A DNA stretch of 64,000 nucleotides from Nitratireductor sp. B36 (GTDB lineage: Bacteria > Pseudomonadota > Alphaproteobacteria > Rhizobiales > Rhizobiaceae). Of the stretch, positions 1 to 8,084 are shown in pieces. The notes beneath the pieces were generated by a model that worked only from the letters and a program-made list of their open reading frames with translations, had not been told where the DNA came from and ran no database searches. Position 1 is the stretch's first letter; each line of letters starts with the position of its first letter. The DNA lies in the NCBI RefSeq assembly GCF_020833685.1, contig NZ_JACKZY010000003.1:510997-574996 (forward strand), read 5' to 3'. The position numbers and the translations under genes were made by a program.

Positions 1-1
1 C

Positions 2-853
2 GTGACGGGCGGTGGCTCCGGTCATCTCCCGGTCTTCACCGGCTATGTGGGCACTGGCCTGCTCGATGCCTGTGCCATTGGAGATGTCTTCGCCAGCCCG
101 TCTGCCGAACAGATGGCCGAGGCCATCCGGCTGGCCGATGGCGGCGCGGGCGTGCTGCGCCTCTATGGGAATTACGGCGGCGATGTCATGAATTTCGACA
201 TGGCCGGTGAAATGGCCGAGATGGAACACGACATCCGCACGACCACCGTGCTTCTGACCGACGATGTGGTTTCAGCGCCAAAGGAAGAAGCCGAGAAGCG
301 GCGCGGCGTGGCCGGTATGGTGTACGCATTCAAGATCGCGGGTGCGGCCGCCGAGCGCGGCGACAACCTGGATGAAGTCACCCGTATCGCCCAGAAGGCG
401 GCGGATGCCTGCCGCTCCATCGGCATGGCGCTGACGCCGTGCACCATCCCGCAGGCGGGCAAGCCCACATTCGAGATCGGCGAGACGGAAATGGAAATGG
501 GCATGGGCATCCATGGCGAGCCCGGCATCTGGCGCGACGCGATCAAGCCGGCAGACGAGATCGCGGAGGAGATGCTGGAACGTCTCATGGCCGACCAGCC
601 GCTTGCGAAGGGTGACCGCATCTCCATTGTGGTGAACTCGCTTGGCGCAACGCCAGCCGAAGAGCTTTACATTCTTTATCGACAAGCAAAGAAAGTGCTT
701 GATGCGGCAGGTGTCGAAATCGTGATGCCTTTGGTCGGTCGTTATGCCACTTCCATGGAAATGACGGGCGCAACGATCACGATGATCAAACTGGACGATG
801 AACTGGAAGGCCTGCTGAACGCGCCGGCAGAATGCGCCTTCTGGCGTGTTTAG
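2..853 (+). CDS. dhaK: Dihydroxyacetone kinase subunit DhaK (5' end cut by window)
   Basis: This is the substrate-binding subunit that phosphorylates dihydroxyacetone or a related C3/C4 ketose together with DhaL. The visible 283 residues start inside the protein: the GGGSGH loop near fragment residues 3-8 normally lies about 45 residues from the N terminus, so the true start is upstream of the window. His171 of the fragment, in the MGIHGEPG context, matches the histidine that binds the ketose covalently. The dhaL gene follows after 9 bp, so the two are co-translated. No dhaM is visible, so whether the phosphate comes from ATP or from a PTS cannot be decided. A tetrose (erythrulose) kinase role is possible, because rhizobial paralogues of this type exist. 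Confidence 0.93.
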   Translation: MTGGGSGHLPVFTGYVGTGLLDACAIGDVFASPSAEQMAEAIRLADGGAGVLRLYGNYGGDVMNFDMAGEMAEMEHDIRTTTVLLTDDVVSAPKEEAEKRRGVAGMVYAFKIAGAAAERGDNLDEVTRIAQKAADACRSIGMALTPCTIPQAGKPTFEIGETEMEMGMGIHGEPGIWRDAIKPADEIAEEMLERLMADQPLAKGDRISIVVNSLGATPAEELYILYRQAKKVLDAAGVEIVMPLVGRYATSMEMTGATITMIKLDDELEGLLNAPAECAFWRV

Positions 854-862
854 GAGCGGGCG

Positions 863-1471
863 ATGATCGACAGCAAGGCGATTTCAGAAGCCCTCAAACG
901 CATCGCATCCCACACCGCTGCGGCCAGCGAGGAGCTTTGCGCTGCTGATGGTGCCCTCGGGGACGGCGATCTTGGGATCACCGTGTCAAAAGGGTTTGCG
1001 GAGGCTGCCGCGGCGGAGCTTCCCGATGATGTGGGCATGGCGCTCCTTGACGTGGCAAAGGCGTTTCAACGCGTCTCGTCATCCTCCTACGGTACGCTGC
1101 TCGCTACGGGCTTCATGGCGGCGGCGAAACTTGAAAAAGGAAAACCCGGGATCGAACCCGAGGAGATGCCGGGCCTCGTTGCTGCCGCGCGTGACGCCAT
1201 GATGGCGCGCGGAAAGGGCAATCTGGGTGACAAAACGGTGCTCGACAGTCTCGATGCCGTTGCCAGTGCGCTTGAGGGAACTTCACCGCAAATAATGGTC
1301 GAGACGGCGATCAAAGCCGCCGGGGACACTGTGGAGCGCTATCGGGATCTGCCGAACAAGCTGGGGCGCGCGCGCATGTTCGGTGAAAAGAGCGTCGGTT
1401 TGCCGGATCCTGGACAGCTCGCATTTCTTCGCATTGTGGAAGGACTGCGCAACGAGGCTCACGGGAGCTAG
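863..1471 (+). CDS. dhaL: Dihydroxyacetone kinase subunit DhaL
   Basis: This is the nucleotide-binding partner of DhaK. At 202 residues it has the normal length for a stand-alone DhaL. The Mg-nucleotide site is visible as Asp29, Asp34 and Asp36 in DGALGDGDLG. The SSYGTLLATGF stretch and the C-terminal GxxxLPDPGQ segment also fit the family. It starts 9 bp after dhaK and is followed by a strong hairpin with a T run at 1501-1542, so the kinase operon appears to end here. The sugar or polyol that feeds it lies outside the window. Confidence 0.93.
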   Translation: MIDSKAISEALKRIASHTAAASEELCAADGALGDGDLGITVSKGFAEAAAAELPDDVGMALLDVAKAFQRVSSSSYGTLLATGFMAAAKLEKGKPGIEPEEMPGLVAAARDAMMARGKGNLGDKTVLDSLDAVASALEGTSPQIMVETAIKAAGDTVERYRDLPNKLGRARMFGEKSVGLPDPGQLAFLRIVEGLRNEAHGS

Positions 1472-1500
1472 ATCCGGATTTCTTCGTCACCCGCGTCCTT

Positions 1501-1542
1501 ACAGGGGAAGCTGCCATATCCGTGGCGCTTCCCTCTGTTTTT
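1501..1542 (+). terminator. Rho-independent terminator after dhaKL
   Basis: A hairpin pairs GGGAAGC (1505-1511) with GCTTCCC (1527-1533). It is extended by ACAG/CTGT with one bulged T and by an inner GCCA/TGGC pairing. A run of five T follows at 1538-1542. It separates dhaKL from the downstream permease gene. Confidence 0.75.
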
Positions 1543-1638
1543 CTGAGGGCACACATTTCAACAAACGATTGGATCGGAGAAGGGGGAAGAGAGCAATGTC
1601 TCCCACAAGACATTGCTTCCCGGAGGTCTCCTCATCTC

Positions 1639-3087
1639 ATGAACGAACAATCGCCCCTGCCACTCCCGCGTTCTCTCGCGGGGCTTTCCAGGTTGGCCCC
1701 GCAAGGGGATGGGCAAGCGGGGAATGTTCTGAAATCGGCGGGTGTTCTTGCTGTCGCCGGTGCTGTCGGATTGGTCACCAGCCTGTTGTTACCGGCGCAA
1801 ATGGCGCTTGCGGCGGGGCTTGCCGTCTTCTGCATCGGCATGTGGGCGACAGCCGCGGTCCCCGAATACTGGACCGCGCTGATGTTCTTTCTCATCGCCA
1901 TGCTTTCCGGTATCGCCCCGGCGCAGGCGGTGTTTTCCGGCTTCTATTCATCGACCTTCTGGCTGCTCTTCGGGGGAATCATTCTGGGGGTGTCGATCCG
2001 TTACACTGGCCTTGGCAAACGCATGGCGGCAGTGCTCGCCGGCATGCTCGGCACGCGCTATTTCACCGTCATTGCGGGCGTGACCGGCTTCAGCCTGGTG
2101 CTGGCCTTCGTCATGCCGTCTTCCATCGGGCGCATCGTGCTGCTTCTGCCGATCGTCGTCGCGCTCGCCGATCACATGGGATATGGCAAGGAGAGCAACG
2201 GGCGGACCGGCATGATTCTGGCCGCAGCCTTCGGAACCTGCCTGCCAGCCTTCACCATCCTGCCGGCGAACGCACCCAACATGATCCTGGCCGGTATGGC
2301 CGAGACGCTTTATGGCGCGCGCATTTCCTACTGGTCTTATCTGACCATTCATTTCCCGGTTCTGGGCCTTCTGAAGGCGGGCGTGCTCGTCGTGCTGATC
2401 CTAAGGATGTTTCCCGATGGCGATCCGCAGCGCCAGCCGGAGGTGCCGGCGGACCTGCCGGGGATGTCCCCGGCGGAAACGCGGCTGACAATGGTGCTGG
2501 GGCTGTGCCTTGCCCTGTGGCTGACCGATACGCTCCACCATATCTCGCCGGGCTGGATCGCGCTTGCCGCCGGTCTCTATTGCCTGTGGCCCGGGTCCGG
2601 GCTCACCTCGAAAAAATGCATCAATGAGGACGTGAACTACGCCTCGCTCTTTTTCGTCGCCGGCATTATCGGACTTGGCACGGTGCTTTCGTCAACCGGG
2701 CTGGGCGAAGTGGTGGTGGAAAATCTGAGCGGTCTTGCCGGATTTCAGGCAGACCGGCCTTTCTGGAACGTCGCCATGCTGACGGGCATTTCGACGCTGG
2801 TGGCGATGATCACGAACCTGCCCGGCGTGCCCGCGATCATGACGCCGGTGGCGGAGAACCTTGCGACACTGACGGGGCTGCCGCTCACCACGGTGCTGAT
2901 GACGCAGGTTCTGGCCTTCTCCAACGTGTTTCTGCCCTATCAGGCACCGCCGCTGATAACGGCAATGCAACTGGGTGATCTGCCGACAGGTGCGGTGGTC
3001 CGGCTCTGCCTTGTGATGTTCGCCATCGGCGCGCTCGTGCTCATGCCGCTCGATCTCCTGTGGTGGTATGCTCTTGGCATGGTGTAG
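1639..3087 (+). CDS. SLC13/DASS-family anion permease
   Basis: A 482-residue polytopic membrane protein of the divalent anion:sodium symporter superfamily, which imports di- or tricarboxylates, sulfate and related anions. It has about a dozen hydrophobic segments and the two pseudo-symmetric hairpin loops of the family, in PANAPNMI and ITNLPGVPAIMTP. The open frame extends upstream, but the ATG at 1639 has GGAGG at 1622-1626 and gives a normal N terminus, so it was chosen. A LysR gene follows 33 bp after the stop on the same strand and may control it. The substrate cannot be read from the sequence. Confidence 0.8.
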   Translation: MNEQSPLPLPRSLAGLSRLAPQGDGQAGNVLKSAGVLAVAGAVGLVTSLLLPAQMALAAGLAVFCIGMWATAAVPEYWTALMFFLIAMLSGIAPAQAVFSGFYSSTFWLLFGGIILGVSIRYTGLGKRMAAVLAGMLGTRYFTVIAGVTGFSLVLAFVMPSSIGRIVLLLPIVVALADHMGYGKESNGRTGMILAAAFGTCLPAFTILPANAPNMILAGMAETLYGARISYWSYLTIHFPVLGLLKAGVLVVLILRMFPDGDPQRQPEVPADLPGMSPAETRLTMVLGLCLALWLTDTLHHISPGWIALAAGLYCLWPGSGLTSKKCINEDVNYASLFFVAGIIGLGTVLSSTGLGEVVVENLSGLAGFQADRPFWNVAMLTGISTLVAMITNLPGVPAIMTPVAENLATLTGLPLTTVLMTQVLAFSNVFLPYQAPPLITAMQLGDLPTGAVVRLCLVMFAIGALVLMPLDLLWWYALGMV

Positions 3088-3120
3088 ACATGCGTCTGGC
3101 GACCGAGCGATGAGGCGGGA

Positions 3121-3996
3121 ATGGATATTCAGCAACTGAGAACCTTCGTTGCCGTTGCTCGCGAGGGAAGCATTACGCGCGCCTCCGAGCGCATCCATCT
3201 CAGCCAGCCTGCCGTCAGCGCGCATATCAAGGCGATGGAGGAGACGCTTGGGCTTTCCCTCTTCGAGCGCACACCGCGCGGTATGGACCTGACGGGGGAC
3301 GGCGAACGCCTGCTTGCGAGGGCCGAACAGACGCTGGGCGCCCACCGTGAACTGCTTGAGGAGGCAACCCGTCTCAAGGGCAGCCTCACCGGGCGCCTGC
3401 GGTTTGGCATGGGTTGCAATTCCGAGCCTGAGGCGCTGGGGCGGCTGATGACGGGCTTTGCCGAGCGCTATCCGCAGGTGGATGTCGTGCTGCGGCATGG
3501 AACCTCGCGCTCCATTGCCGAAGGCATTCGCAGCGGCGGTCTGGATGCCGGCTTTTACAACGAGACAGGCGAACCCGGCGACGATCTGACTGTGGTCGAC
3601 GTCCTGCGCTTTGCCATCTATCTCGCGGTTCCGCCCGGGACCGTGGACGCGAAAGACAAACCCGACTGGCCGAAACTGGCGGAGATGCCGTGGATTTGCC
3701 CGGCCCCTGATACGTGCTGTGGGGAGGCGGCCGAGGCGCTCTTTCGCAGGCATAATTTTCGGCCCACCCGCATCATCAGCGTTGACCGGGAGCAGGTCAC
3801 GCGCACATTGATCGCAGGCGGGGTAGGCGTCGGTCTGCTGCACGCAGAAGCTGCGCGCTCGGCGGAGGCAGATGGCGAGGTGGACCTCATCTGCAAGGCG
3901 CATGCTGCCGCACGGCTCGTCTTTGCCAGCCTCAGAGAGAGGGACGACGACCCGCTGCTTCAGGCGGCGCGCTCCATCGTTACCGCCGCCGACTAA
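3121..3996 (+). CDS. LysR-family transcriptional regulator
   Basis: A 291-residue LysR-type regulator. The N-terminal winged helix-turn-helix (about residues 1-60, MDIQQLRTFVAVAREGS followed by the SQPAVSAHIK recognition helix) is intact. It is followed by a periplasmic-binding-protein-like effector domain (about 90-285). It lies 33 bp after the SLC13 permease gene and is convergent with the catabolic operon that starts at 12557. Its likely target is the permease, or perhaps its own operon. No divergent gene, the usual LysR partner, is present, so the target is an inference. Confidence 0.9.
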   Translation: MDIQQLRTFVAVAREGSITRASERIHLSQPAVSAHIKAMEETLGLSLFERTPRGMDLTGDGERLLARAEQTLGAHRELLEEATRLKGSLTGRLRFGMGCNSEPEALGRLMTGFAERYPQVDVVLRHGTSRSIAEGIRSGGLDAGFYNETGEPGDDLTVVDVLRFAIYLAVPPGTVDAKDKPDWPKLAEMPWICPAPDTCCGEAAEALFRRHNFRPTRIISVDREQVTRTLIAGGVGVGLLHAEAARSAEADGEVDLICKAHAAARLVFASLRERDDDPLLQAARSIVTAAD

Positions 3997-4007
3997 AGCA
4001 TATTGCA

Positions 4008-4097
4008 GTCAGGTGGGATCACCTGACGCCCGCACAAATGCGGAGAAACAGACAGATAGAGCGGAGCGGCGTTTTCCTGAAACGGTGAGCCGCTCTA
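4008..4097. repeat. REP-like cluster of three hairpins between convergent genes
   Basis: Three perfect inverted repeats lie back to back. GTCAGGTG/CACCTGAC (4008-4015/4020-4027) has a GGAT loop. CCGCA/TGCGG (4030-4034/4039-4043) has a CAAA loop. TAGAGCGG/CCGCTCTA (4057-4064/4090-4097) encloses an inner CGTTT/AAACG stem. Short intergenic elements ending in AGAGCGG/CCGCTCT arms recur widely in Rhizobiales genomes (general knowledge). The position between two convergent genes fits a bidirectional transcription stop or mRNA-protecting element. Confidence 0.6.
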
Positions 4098-4110
4098 ACG
4101 TGGCCCGCTG

Positions 4111-4839
4111 TCAAAGCTGCATGCTGCCCACGCTTGCACCACCGCAGACATAAAGCGTCTGGCCGGTGACGAAGCTGGCCTTCGGGTCGGCGAAGAACAT
4201 GAAGGCGTTGGTGACGTCTTCCACCGCACCGAGCCGGCCAACGGGAATGCGTTTGGCAAGCTCTGCTTCCCGCTCGCTGCCCTTCGGGATGATGCCCCAG
4301 AAATTGTCGGTCTGGATCGGTCCCGGCGCAACCACATTCACGGTGATACCGTGGGGCGCGAGCTCCAGCGCCCAGGTGCGCGCCATGCCCACCATGCCGG
4401 CCTTGGATGCGCCATAGGCGGTGCGGGTCTGCGCGCCGAGCGCTGCGCGCGATCCATTGAAGAGAACACGGCCGAAGCGGCGTTCCTTCATGGAGGGCAG
4501 GAAGGCTTTCAAAAGCGTGAGGGCGGAGCCCAGGTGAAGCTGGGCGAGGCCGGTAATGTCCTCGGCGCTGGCGTCTTCGATGAGGTTCGGCCAGATGAGG
4601 CCTGCATTCTGCACGAAATGGGTGACGTCGTGCCTGCCGGCGATTTCGGCTGCGGCTTCACGCACGGCTGCGTCGTCCAGCAGGTCGGCTTCGACCGAGC
4701 TCAGCCTTTCATGCGAGAACTCCGGCGCGCGGCGCGCGACCGAGATGACGCGATAGCCCGCATCCAGCATGGTCTGCGCCAGATTCGCGCCAATGCCCTT
4801 GTTGCCGCCGGTGATGACGGCTGTCAGCTCTTTGTCCAT
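4111..4839 (-). CDS. SDR-family NAD(P)-dependent oxidoreductase (catalytically complete)
   Basis: A classical short-chain dehydrogenase/reductase of 242 residues. It has the TGGNKGIG coenzyme loop, QNAG, a catalytic Ser in FNGSRA and the YGASK catalytic Tyr/Lys pair, so it should be active, unlike the SDR domain encoded at 5644-6903. The ATG at 4839 was preferred over the upstream ATG at 4863 because AGGA precedes it and it avoids a 20-nt overlap. It is the last gene of the eight-gene catabolic operon, 4 nt past the stop of the cyclase gene. It probably oxidises or reduces a hydroxylated intermediate of the unknown pathway. Confidence 0.87.
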   Translation of the reverse strand: MDKELTAVITGGNKGIGANLAQTMLDAGYRVISVARRAPEFSHERLSSVEADLLDDAAVREAAAEIAGRHDVTHFVQNAGLIWPNLIEDASAEDITGLAQLHLGSALTLLKAFLPSMKERRFGRVLFNGSRAALGAQTRTAYGASKAGMVGMARTWALELAPHGITVNVVAPGPIQTDNFWGIIPKGSEREAELAKRIPVGRLGAVEDVTNAFMFFADPKASFVTGQTLYVCGGASVGSMQL

Positions 4840-4843
4840 CGTG

Positions 4844-5647
4844 TCATGTCCTGCCGGGCACAAGCGCCACCACGCGCAGCGGGCTGCCGGTGCCGTTCTT
4901 GATCTTGAGCGGGGTTGCGATCAGCATCGCGCCGGTGGGCGGAAGCCGGTCGAGATTGTTGAGGCATTGCAGGCCGTAGCGCCCTGCGCCGTGAAGATAG
5001 AAATGGGCCGGGTAGGGCGGCGTGTAGTGCGATCCCTGACCGGCGTCGGTGCCGACGGTCTCGGTGCCGAAACCGCGAATCCCGCGTTCGTCCACGAGAA
5101 GCCGGATCGCCGCCGGCGTGGGGCCGGGCGAATGTGCGCCATCCTCGCGCATGTTGAGATAGGCCGCGCCGCGGCGCTTCGACCAGTCGGTGCGCATCAG
5201 AACCCAGCTTTCGGCGGGAATGCGGCCATGCTCGGCCTCCCACGCCTCGATGACCTCCGGCGTCAGCTCGAAATCCTCGTCTGCGGCAGCGCCTTCGGAG
5301 CAGTCGATCACGCAGACCGGGCCGATAAAGCGCTCGGCGGGAATCTCGTCGACGCTGCCATTGGGCACGTCGCGGCCGGAGATCCAGTGCGAGGGCGCAT
5401 CGAAATGGGTGCCGGTGTGCTCGCTGCAGGTGAAGTTGTGCCATTTCCACGCCGGGCCGCGATGGTCATAGGCGGACACTTCTTCCATGCGGAAGCGGGC
5501 GCACTGGCCGAATTCCGGTGGCAGCACGATGACCGGAAAATCCTGATCGAGCGTGTGAGTGAGGTCCACCACCTCGATTGCGCCGGTGGCGAGTGCCTCC
5601 GCCAGATTGCCCAGAAGGGCGGATGGGTCGGTTGCGTGGACGTTCAT
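4844..5647 (-). CDS. Cyclase-family (kynurenine-formamidase-like) metal hydrolase
   Basis: A 267-residue member of the cyclase/formamidase family, whose members hydrolyse amides, lactones or cyclic ketones with a bound divalent metal. The defining HTGTHFDAPSHW motif is present. Known relatives include kynurenine formamidase (KynB), isatin hydrolase and alicyclic ring-opening hydrolases. The start codon overlaps the stop of the OB-fold/SDR gene (ATGA at 5647-5644), which implies translational coupling. It is longer than KynB (about 210 residues) and there is no tryptophan gene nearby, so a ring- or lactone-opening step in the catabolic pathway is more likely than kynurenine formation. The substrate is unknown. 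Confidence 0.85.
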   Translation of the reverse strand: MNVHATDPSALLGNLAEALATGAIEVVDLTHTLDQDFPVIVLPPEFGQCARFRMEEVSAYDHRGPAWKWHNFTCSEHTGTHFDAPSHWISGRDVPNGSVDEIPAERFIGPVCVIDCSEGAAADEDFELTPEVIEAWEAEHGRIPAESWVLMRTDWSKRRGAAYLNMREDGAHSPGPTPAAIRLLVDERGIRGFGTETVGTDAGQGSHYTPPYPAHFYLHGAGRYGLQCLNNLDRLPPTGAMLIATPLKIKNGTGSPLRVVALVPGRT

Positions 5648-6903
5648 GCGCCGCCTCCGTCGGTTTCGCTCATCTCGCGTTCCAGCACTTTTGCGCCGGC
5701 GCGCCAGCGCTCGATCAGGTCCTTCGCCACATCGCCGACGAACACGTCTTCCAGCCCGTCCTTGAGGCCGGAGACGATGGCGCGGGCAAGGGCTGCGGGC
5801 GCGACCTTGGGCGGCGGCAGGGGCTGGTGCCATGCGTCGTCCGTCGGGCCGGTATAGACATTCATCACGCGCACGCCGCCGGGGCGCATCTCTGCGCGCA
5901 GGCACTGCGACAGCGAGTAGGCCGCGGCATTGGAGGCCGAGAAAGCGCCGAAGGCAGGCATGTTGGAATAAGCGTAGACCGACAGGATGTTGACCCAGGC
6001 GGCGGCGCTGTTGTCGCCATCTGCGCCGCGCCCGCGCATGGCCGGGCCGAAGGACTGGGCAAGCCGCATCAGGCCGAGATAGTTCACCTCCATCTCGTCG
6101 CGGGCGAACACGGTGTCTCCACGGTCCATGATGCCGCCGGGGCGCACGAATCGGGCATTGTTGACGAGAATGTCCGTCTTGCCGCCGATCTCGCCGGCAA
6201 GCTCGGTGACCGACGCGGTGTCGGTGACGTCGAGCGGCACGATCTGGACATTGGGGATCGCCTCGAGTGCCGCGCGGTGCGGATAGGGCCGCCAGCCCTC
6301 GGGCTCGCCGATGAAGATGATCGACGCGCCGGCCTTGGCGAAGGCTTCCGCCAGCGCCACGGCGTTTTCGCTCCTCGCATCGGTGATGAGCACACGGCGG
6401 AATTTCGGATCGGCGGTGATTTCGCGCAGTTGCGGATCGTCTTCCATGTGGGGCGTCCCTTCGGGAGGCAGGGCGTAGAGAACGCCCTGGCCCGACTTGT
6501 CGAGCCGGTTGATGATGCGCACCCTGCCGCCGCGCGGCGCGTCGCCATGGACATGGCACATGACGGAGGGGCCGGCGTCGAGCCGGACCGTGCCGACACG
6601 CCATGGGGTGCGTTCGCGGAAATAGGTGTTGGTGCTGGTGCGCACCGTGGTTTCGGCGATGAGCTCGCCCGCCGGGTCGATGTCGCGCCAAGGGAGGTCG
6701 GTCGACAGGCAGGTGGAGCAGGCGTCGCGCGGCGGATATTGCAGCGCGCCGCATTCGCCGCAGACCTGCAGCATGAAGCGCCCCTCGGCGGCAGCCGCCG
6801 TGAGCCCCAGCGCCGCGCGGCTTCTGAGGCCCGAGGGCAGTGTCTGTGTGCGGGTGCGCTTTTGCGGGTCTTTCTTCGGCGGCGGCAGGATGGCGTCGGT
6901 CAT
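5644..6903 (-). CDS. Zn-ribbon/OB-fold (DUF35) protein fused to a degenerate SDR domain
   Basis: A 419-residue two-domain protein. Residues about 44-150 form a rubredoxin-like zinc ribbon (Cys48, Cys51, Cys62, Cys65) followed by an OB fold, the DUF35 type that partners thiolase-like enzymes. Residues about 168-405 follow the SDR fold but have lost the key residues. The TGxxxGIG loop reads TDARSEN (174-180), NNAG is NNAR, and the YxxxK pair is Phe321/Asn325, although Ser308 remains. The domain is therefore unlikely to be a working dehydrogenase and may be a scaffold or binding module. The gene overlaps both neighbours by ATGA, with the thiolase-like gene upstream and the cyclase downstream. 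The ATG at 6903 was chosen because of that coupling. The first domain is certain; the loss of SDR function is inferred from motifs. Confidence 0.85.
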   Translation of the reverse strand: MTDAILPPPKKDPQKRTRTQTLPSGLRSRAALGLTAAAAEGRFMLQVCGECGALQYPPRDACSTCLSTDLPWRDIDPAGELIAETTVRTSTNTYFRERTPWRVGTVRLDAGPSVMCHVHGDAPRGGRVRIINRLDKSGQGVLYALPPEGTPHMEDDPQLREITADPKFRRVLITDARSENAVALAEAFAKAGASIIFIGEPEGWRPYPHRAALEAIPNVQIVPLDVTDTASVTELAGEIGGKTDILVNNARFVRPGGIMDRGDTVFARDEMEVNYLGLMRLAQSFGPAMRGRGADGDNSAAAWVNILSVYAYSNMPAFGAFSASNAAAYSLSQCLRAEMRPGGVRVMNVYTGPTDDAWHQPLPPPKVAPAALARAIVSGLKDGLEDVFVGDVAKDLIERWRAGAKVLEREMSETDGGGA

Positions 6904-8084
6904 GTGCCCGCTCCCGAAATGATGGCGGCGCTGGAACAAACGCCACGGTCGTAATTGATCATGCCGAAGCCGGAGACCATGGCGGTCGTCGCCCCTTCCA
7001 CCTGAGTGGGACCGGCTGTGCCGGTGATCTGGCGGATGGCCTCGACCAGCCCGATAAAGCCGCCGGCGGCTCCCGCCTGCCCGGCTGAAAGCTGACCGCC
7101 CGACGTGTTGTGCGGAAAATCGCCGGCAATGGTGAGATCGCGCTCGCGCACGAAGGCCGGACCGTCACCTTTCCCGCAGAACCCCAGATCCTCGAACTGC
7201 ATCATGGAGATGACCGGGTAGTCGTCATAGGTCTGCAACAGGTCCATGTCGTCGGGCCTGGCGTCGGCCATGGCGTAAAGCTCGTCGATATCCATGGCCC
7301 AGCCGCCGCGCATCTGGATCGGGTCTTCGGGGAAGGCGTTGTGACGTTCGATGCTGCCGCGAATATGCGCGTGAGGAAGGCCGGCGGCGCGGGCGTCCTC
7401 CTCACGCATCACGAGAAACGCTTCTGCGCCGCTGACGGGCATGACGCAATCGAACAGCGCGATGGGATCGGAGATCATGCGCGCGGAAAGATACTGATCC
7501 ATGGTGAGCGGCTTTTTCATCACCGCATGCGGGTTCTTCAGCGCATTGTCGCGCTGGGCGACGCAGATGCGGCCGAAATCCTCGCGGGTCGCGCCATAGG
7601 CGCTCATATAATGGTCGGTCAGGAGCGCGAAACAGGCATTCGGTCCCCCTGCTCCATAAGGGTATGAGGCATCTTGCGCGAAGCGGCTGAAGCTTGAGAG
7701 CATGCGCCGGAAACTGTCGACATGGTTGGTATCGCCGGCGACACAGGCGACGATGTCGGCGTCGCCCGCCTGCACCGCGCGGGCTGCGCGCCTGAGCGCC
7801 ACGACGCCGCTCGCCCCGCCCATGGGGATGTGATCGAGCCAGCGCGGGGTGAGACCGAGATGCTGGGTTAGCCCCACTGCCGTGTCGGGAAAGAGTGTGA
7901 AGCTTGAAACCGAGAAGCCGTCGACATCGCGGGGGCTGAGGCCGGCGCTTTGAAGCGACTGGCGCAGCGCGCGGGCGATCCACCAATGCGCCGTTTCCTT
8001 CGAAAAGCGCTGATAAGGCGTGGTGGCGGGCGCGGCGAGCACCACGCCCTCATAGCCCATCCGTTTTGAGGTGCGACCCGCCAT
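6900..8084 (-). CDS. Thiolase-like protein lacking catalytic Cys and His (Ltp2/SCPx-type, probable aldolase)
   Basis: A 394-residue thiolase-fold protein of the lipid-transfer/SCP-x branch. The nucleophilic Cys of the CxSG element is Gly90 (GASG, 90-93). The His of the GHPxGATG loop is Gln336 (GQAGAAGG). NTSGG and a late Cys383 remain. Thiolase-fold proteins that lack the nucleophile and pair with DUF35 proteins, such as Ltp2 with its ChsH2 partner, are retro-aldolases acting on acyl-CoA side chains. The next gene here encodes exactly such a DUF35 domain and overlaps by ATGA. The start ATG overlaps the stop of the acyl-CoA synthetase gene (TGATG at 8086-8082). The aldolase role is by analogy; a purely structural role is possible. 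Confidence 0.85.
   Translation of the reverse strand: MAGRTSKRMGYEGVVLAAPATTPYQRFSKETAHWWIARALRQSLQSAGLSPRDVDGFSVSSFTLFPDTAVGLTQHLGLTPRWLDHIPMGGASGVVALRRAARAVQAGDADIVACVAGDTNHVDSFRRMLSSFSRFAQDASYPYGAGGPNACFALLTDHYMSAYGATREDFGRICVAQRDNALKNPHAVMKKPLTMDQYLSARMISDPIALFDCVMPVSGAEAFLVMREEDARAAGLPHAHIRGSIERHNAFPEDPIQMRGGWAMDIDELYAMADARPDDMDLLQTYDDYPVISMMQFEDLGFCGKGDGPAFVRERDLTIAGDFPHNTSGGQLSAGQAGAAGGFIGLVEAIRQITGTAGPTQVEGATTAMVSGFGMINYDRGVCSSAAIISGAGT

Noticed and set aside
1383-2627. A long open frame overlapping dhaL and the SLC13 permease gene on the plus strand
   Set aside because: Its product is rich in Arg, His and Gly with no family resemblance, and it runs through two clear genes in another frame. 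It is a high-GC shadow.
5578-6954. A 458-codon open frame on the plus strand opposite the OB-fold/SDR gene
   Set aside because: The codon composition is the complement of the real minus-strand genes, and no ribosome-binding site or domain is present.
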